From an uncultured Prevotella sp. (lineage in GTDB: Bacteria > Bacteroidota > Bacteroidia > Bacteroidales > Bacteroidaceae), in NCBI GenBank assembly GCA_946540435.1, contig CAMNII010000001.1, positions 36,686-100,685 on the forward strand: DNA of 64,000 nt, in the 5' to 3' direction. The position numbers and the translations under genes are program-made. Shown piece by piece: positions 60,966-64,000 of the stretch. The notes below the pieces were generated by a model. It had not been told where the DNA came from. It did no database searches and saw only the letters and a list, made by a program, of their open reading frames with translations. Positions within the stretch are counted from its first letter, which is position 1. Each line of letters starts with the position of its first letter.

Positions 60966-63095
60966 ATGAAACATCATATCTTTTTGACAGGGATGCTCAT
61001 GTGGCTTGCCCTGCCATCAGCTGCCCAGGTAGCCATACCCCACCTCTACGTCGAACAAGACACATGCGTAGAAATCAACGAAGTCGTCGTCACAGGACTG
61101 ACAGGAACGACGAAAATGAAATATTCCCCCTCCCCCATCACCGTTGTCAACAGCAACGACCTCAGGAAACACTCCTCAACCAATATTATCGATGCCTTGA
61201 GCCGACAGCCGGGCATGTCGCAAATCACTACAGGAAGCGGCATCAGCAAACCCGTCATTCGAGGACTGGGATATAACCGCGTGGTAGTCGTCAACGACGG
61301 CATCCGGCAGGAAGGACAACAGTGGGGCGATGAGCACGGCATAGAGATCGACGGAGAAACCGTCAACTCCGTAGAAATACTCAAAGGACCGGCCTCTCTG
61401 CGCTACGGCAGCGATGCCATGGCAGGCGTCATCATCTTCCACGACATGCCCATGCTCACCGAGAACGGCATTCGCAGCAGCCTGTCCACGGAGTACCAGA
61501 CCAACAACGGACTCTTCAGCTACACCGCCATGACGCAGGGACGGGAGGACAAAGTGTTCTGGAACGCCAGATGGACACAAAAGATCGCCCATGCCTACCA
61601 GAACAAATACGACGGCTACGTCTATGGCTCACAGTTCCGCGAACAGGCAGCAACCGGACATATCGGACTGATCCACAACCTCGGACAGGCACGGCTCCAC
61701 CTCTCCTATTTCAACAGCGTCCCCAGCATCATCGAAGGAGAACGGGATCCTCGTACCGGAGCGTTTGAGACCGCAGACGGGTTCGACAACATCAAGTCCT
61801 ATCATCACACCATGCCCTATCAGCGCATCAACCACTACAAGGCCGTCATCGACAATACGCTGGCCATCGGCGACGGCTCCATGAAGATGACGCTGGGCTA
61901 TCAGCAAAACCATCGAAAGGAATTCGAGGAAAGCCCCGACGAAGCAGGACTACACCTCCAACTGAGCACTGTGAACTACGACATCCACTACCACACCCCC
62001 GTCTTCGACTCCTGGCAGCTCGTCACCGGCATCGCCGGCATGTACCAACGGTCAACCAACAAAGGCGACGAATACCTCATTCCCGACTACCGGCTCTTCG
62101 ACGCAGGACTCTTCGGAACGGTGTCAAGAACCTTCCGAAAATGGACACTCAGCGGAGGACTCCGAGCTGACCACCGGCATATCCACAGCCTTGAGCTCTA
62201 CGACAGAGGCTTCCTGAAGTTCACCGACTTCACACGCAACCTGACAGGCTACACCGGCAGTGCCGGCATCATCTATAACATCACGCCGCGCATGAACTTC
62301 CGGGCAAACCTCTCACGGGGATTCCGTGCTCCGAACATCTCGGAACTGGGTTCTAATGGCGTCCACGAAGGAACGCTGCGCTATGAGTATGGCAACAGCC
62401 AGCTGAAATCGGAATACAGCTCGCAGGTCGACATCGGCTTCGACTATTCCACCTATGTCATCTCCATCCAGGCTGCAATCTTTGCCAACCAGATCGACAA
62501 CTTCATCTTCGCCAAACAAATCATACCGGCCTACATTCCCTTCAATCCCGACCTCAGGGGCCTCCCCATCTACGAGTACACCCAAGGCGACGCACGCCTT
62601 TACGGAGGTGAAATTTCCGTCGACATGCATCCGGTGAAAAACCTCCATGTCGACAACAGCTTCTCGATAGTCAATGCCAGGCTGCTCCATCAACCCGAAG
62701 AGGCACGATGGCTGCCGCTGACGCCGGCACCACGCTGGAACATGGACATCCGATACGAGTGGCCTGCCTTCCCGCTGCTCCGGGAAAACCTCGTGGGCGC
62801 CTACGTATCGGCAGGGATGGAGTGCAACCTCCGGCAAAACCACTTCTATGCCGTCGACGACACGGAAACCGCTACGTCCTCATACACCCTGTTCAACGCT
62901 GCCATCGGCACTGACATCCAGGTAAAAGGACGACGCATTGCCACCGTCAGCATCAACGGCAACAACCTCACCGACCGTGCCTACCAGCACCACCTCAGCC
63001 GACTGAAACATGCCGACATAAACCGTGCGACAGGCAGACGGGGAGTCTTCAACATGGGACGGAACATATCCTTCAAGTGCACCCTCTACATGTAA
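60966..63095 (+). CDS. TonB-dependent outer membrane receptor
   Basis: A 709-residue TonB-dependent receptor with a signal peptide ending near AAQV (about residue 20). The TonB box region is CVEINEVVVTG. The plug domain has KHSSTNIIDALSRQPGMSQI, PVIRGLGYNRVVVVNDGIRQ and VEILKGPASLRYGSDAMAGVI. The 22-strand barrel follows, with GFRAPNISELGSNGVHEGTLRYEYGN and a C-terminal NLTDRAYQHHLSRLK...MGRNISFKCTLYM. There is no carboxypeptidase-like N-terminal extension, so it is not SusC-like. Several His residues in loops (YHHTMPYQRINHYK, HYHTP) and the neighbouring Cys/His protein hint at a metal or metal-chelate ligand; this is not proven. Confidence 0.92.
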   Translation: MKHHIFLTGMLMWLALPSAAQVAIPHLYVEQDTCVEINEVVVTGLTGTTKMKYSPSPITVVNSNDLRKHSSTNIIDALSRQPGMSQITTGSGISKPVIRGLGYNRVVVVNDGIRQEGQQWGDEHGIEIDGETVNSVEILKGPASLRYGSDAMAGVIIFHDMPMLTENGIRSSLSTEYQTNNGLFSYTAMTQGREDKVFWNARWTQKIAHAYQNKYDGYVYGSQFREQAATGHIGLIHNLGQARLHLSYFNSVPSIIEGERDPRTGAFETADGFDNIKSYHHTMPYQRINHYKAVIDNTLAIGDGSMKMTLGYQQNHRKEFEESPDEAGLHLQLSTVNYDIHYHTPVFDSWQLVTGIAGMYQRSTNKGDEYLIPDYRLFDAGLFGTVSRTFRKWTLSGGLRADHRHIHSLELYDRGFLKFTDFTRNLTGYTGSAGIIYNITPRMNFRANLSRGFRAPNISELGSNGVHEGTLRYEYGNSQLKSEYSSQVDIGFDYSTYVISIQAAIFANQIDNFIFAKQIIPAYIPFNPDLRGLPIYEYTQGDARLYGGEISVDMHPVKNLHVDNSFSIVNARLLHQPEEARWLPLTPAPRWNMDIRYEWPAFPLLRENLVGAYVSAGMECNLRQNHFYAVDDTETATSSYTLFNAAIGTDIQVKGRRIATVSINGNNLTDRAYQHHLSRLKHADINRATGRRGVFNMGRNISFKCTLYM

Positions 63096-63238
63096 CGCAC
63101 CCACAAAGAGAACTCCTGAGGGCTGATAAAGCCGGAGATAGAGAGCGACAAGGTTGAGTATCAGTTGACATTAGTCATGATAGCATGTACAATTCATAAA
63201 AAAAACCCAAAAAAGAACGATAAACCGCAAAACATGCT

Positions 63239-63246
63239 TAACTTTG
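63239..63246 (+). promoter_or_regulatory. -7 box of the beta-barrel gene promoter
   Basis: TAACTTTG on the + strand, 54 bases before the ATG at 63301; the -33 part is weak. Confidence 0.6.
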
Positions 63247-63300
63247 CAGCCGTTAAGAGAATCTAACAAGTAAATTACTTTTAAAAGAAAGGAAAAGAAC

Positions 63301-63858
63301 ATGAAAAAGATCTTAATGACAATGGTGGCTGTCTTCGCAGCCATGAACATGAACGCTCAGGTTTACATTGGCGGTAGTGTGGCCCTCGAGGCCTGGAGCA
63401 GCCAGAGGTTGGCCGGCGACAAGAGCGAGACCGCTTTCAAGCTGATGCCCGAGATTGGCTACAACCTGAACGAGAAGTGGTCCATCGGTACCGTAATCGG
63501 TTATCAGAGCGACAAGTTCAACGGCGTGAAGTTCGGCAACGTGAACCTACCCAGCGAGAGTGCCTTCACGATTGCTCCCTACGCCCGCTACACATTCTCA
63601 AAGCTCGGCCGCGTGAACCTCTTCGTCGACGGTGGTCTCGGCTTTATCTCGGCCTCGAAGGCTGACTGGACAGAACTGGCTATCGGCTTCCAACCGGGCT
63701 TGGCCGTCAACCTGACCGACAACTTGAGCTTCGTCTCGCACATCGGCTTCATCGGCTACGAGCTGCTCAACCCCGACGGCGACGACAACAACATCAGCAA
63801 GGCCGGCGTGAGCCTCGATGGCGAAAACATCACCTTCGGACTCTACTACACGTTCTAA
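63301..63858 (+). CDS. Small outer-membrane beta-barrel protein
   Basis: A 185-residue exported protein with a signal peptide ending at MNAQ (about residue 20). Its alternating polar/aromatic strands, for example VYIGGSVALEAWSS, KLMPEIGYNLNEKWSIGTVIGYQS and FTIAPYARYTFSKLGRVNLFVDGGLGF, and the C-terminal ITFGLYYTF ending in Phe, mark an eight-strand OmpA/OmpX-like barrel. It is monocistronic with its own promoter and terminator. High Asn and Asp content in the loops and strong codon bias suggest an abundant protein. Its specific function cannot be told. Confidence 0.85.
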   Translation: MKKILMTMVAVFAAMNMNAQVYIGGSVALEAWSSQRLAGDKSETAFKLMPEIGYNLNEKWSIGTVIGYQSDKFNGVKFGNVNLPSESAFTIAPYARYTFSKLGRVNLFVDGGLGFISASKADWTELAIGFQPGLAVNLTDNLSFVSHIGFIGYELLNPDGDDNNISKAGVSLDGENITFGLYYTF

Positions 63859-63884
63859 GCCGCAGCAGAAGTATAAAACGTATT

Positions 63885-63920
63885 AAAAAAGCCGCACCTC
63901 TTGCAGGTGTGGCTTTTTTT
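63885..63920 (+). terminator. Intrinsic terminator of the beta-barrel gene
   Basis: GCCGCACCT (63891-63899) and AGGTGTGGC (63905-63913) with an A-run before and a T-run after, so it works in both directions. Confidence 0.92.
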
Positions 63921-63950
63921 GCGTAATTCTGCAGCGCTCTTTTTGAATTA

Positions 63951-63982
63951 TTGCTGTCCGGTAAACTTTTCTTTTATCTTTG
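63951..63982 (+). promoter_or_regulatory. Promoter for a gene beyond the window
   Basis: TTG (63951-63953), a 21-base spacer and TATCTTTG (63975-63982), pointing out of the right edge. No coding start is visible before the end of the sequence. Confidence 0.45.
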
Positions 63983-64000
63983 ATATTCCCTGTATATATT

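Noticed and set aside
1..64000. tRNA or rRNA genes
   Set aside because: Reading the intergenic spaces showed no cloverleaf with a TTCGA-type T-loop and no rRNA sequence; a covariance scan was not possible here.

Overview
The window comes from a Bacteroidales chromosome, most likely Prevotella or a close relative. The evidence is the Bacteroidetes promoter pattern in front of many genes (a -7 box TAnnTTTG, often with TTTG or TTG about 19-20 bases upstream), a complete Na+-translocating NADH:quinone reductase operon, the type IX secretion protein PorQ, two GH92 mannosidases, a TonB-dependent receptor and an EF-G paralogue of the Bacteroides EF-G2 type. It is a gene-dense core region. I found no rRNA, tRNA, CRISPR array, integrase or transposase.

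Layout. 1-1.7 kb: end of a small membrane protein and purT. 1.8-8.1 kb (-): trmB followed by two GH92 genes, the first carrying a C-terminal metalloprotease-like domain. 8.2-9.2 kb: ilvE, then an intergenic stretch with two abutting 22-bp tandem arrays. 9.7-14 kb: ZIP transporter, alaS, HAD phosphatase. 14-20.5 kb (-): a TolC/MacA/MacB tripartite efflux operon ending in its own LytS/LytTR two-component pair. 20.5-25.5 kb (-): riboflavin synthase behind a promoter-driven structured RNA, an AlaX-like editing protein, a GH13 enzyme, fabD (with an operator-like palindrome on its promoter) and an SpoU-type methyltransferase. 25.5-31.4 kb (-): nqrABCDEF. 31.5-35.9 kb (+): TamB. 35.9-40.7 kb (-): TonB-like protein, polyprenyl synthase, TatD, HtpG. 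40.7-42.4 kb (+): porQ-cmk. 42.4-43.3 kb: an 850-bp intergenic region with a third 22-bp array. 43.3-47.8 kb: divergent EF-G2 and HemW-like genes, a small membrane protein and TrmO. 47.8-52 kb (-): tatA, tatC, a NapH-NapG-like fusion and a Tat-lipoprotein Fe-S aldo/keto reductase. 52-56.7 kb: deoD, DedA, TPR protein, glnS. 56.9-64 kb (+): YfhO, GSCFA protein, a Cys/His-rich small protein, a MITE/REP-like palindromic element, a TonB-dependent receptor and a beta-barrel protein.

The most system-like locus is 47.8-51.9 kb. It encodes a minimal Tat translocase, a membrane ferredoxin fused to a second ferredoxin through an internal twin-arginine segment, and a Tat-exported Fe-S aldo/keto reductase lipoprotein. 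Together they look like a self-contained envelope electron-transfer module whose cargo and exporter are encoded side by side. Other points of note are the GH92-protease fusion, the EF-G paralogue lacking the catalytic switch-II histidine, the unexplained RNA in front of ribE, and palindromes on the fabD and EF-G2/HemW promoters.
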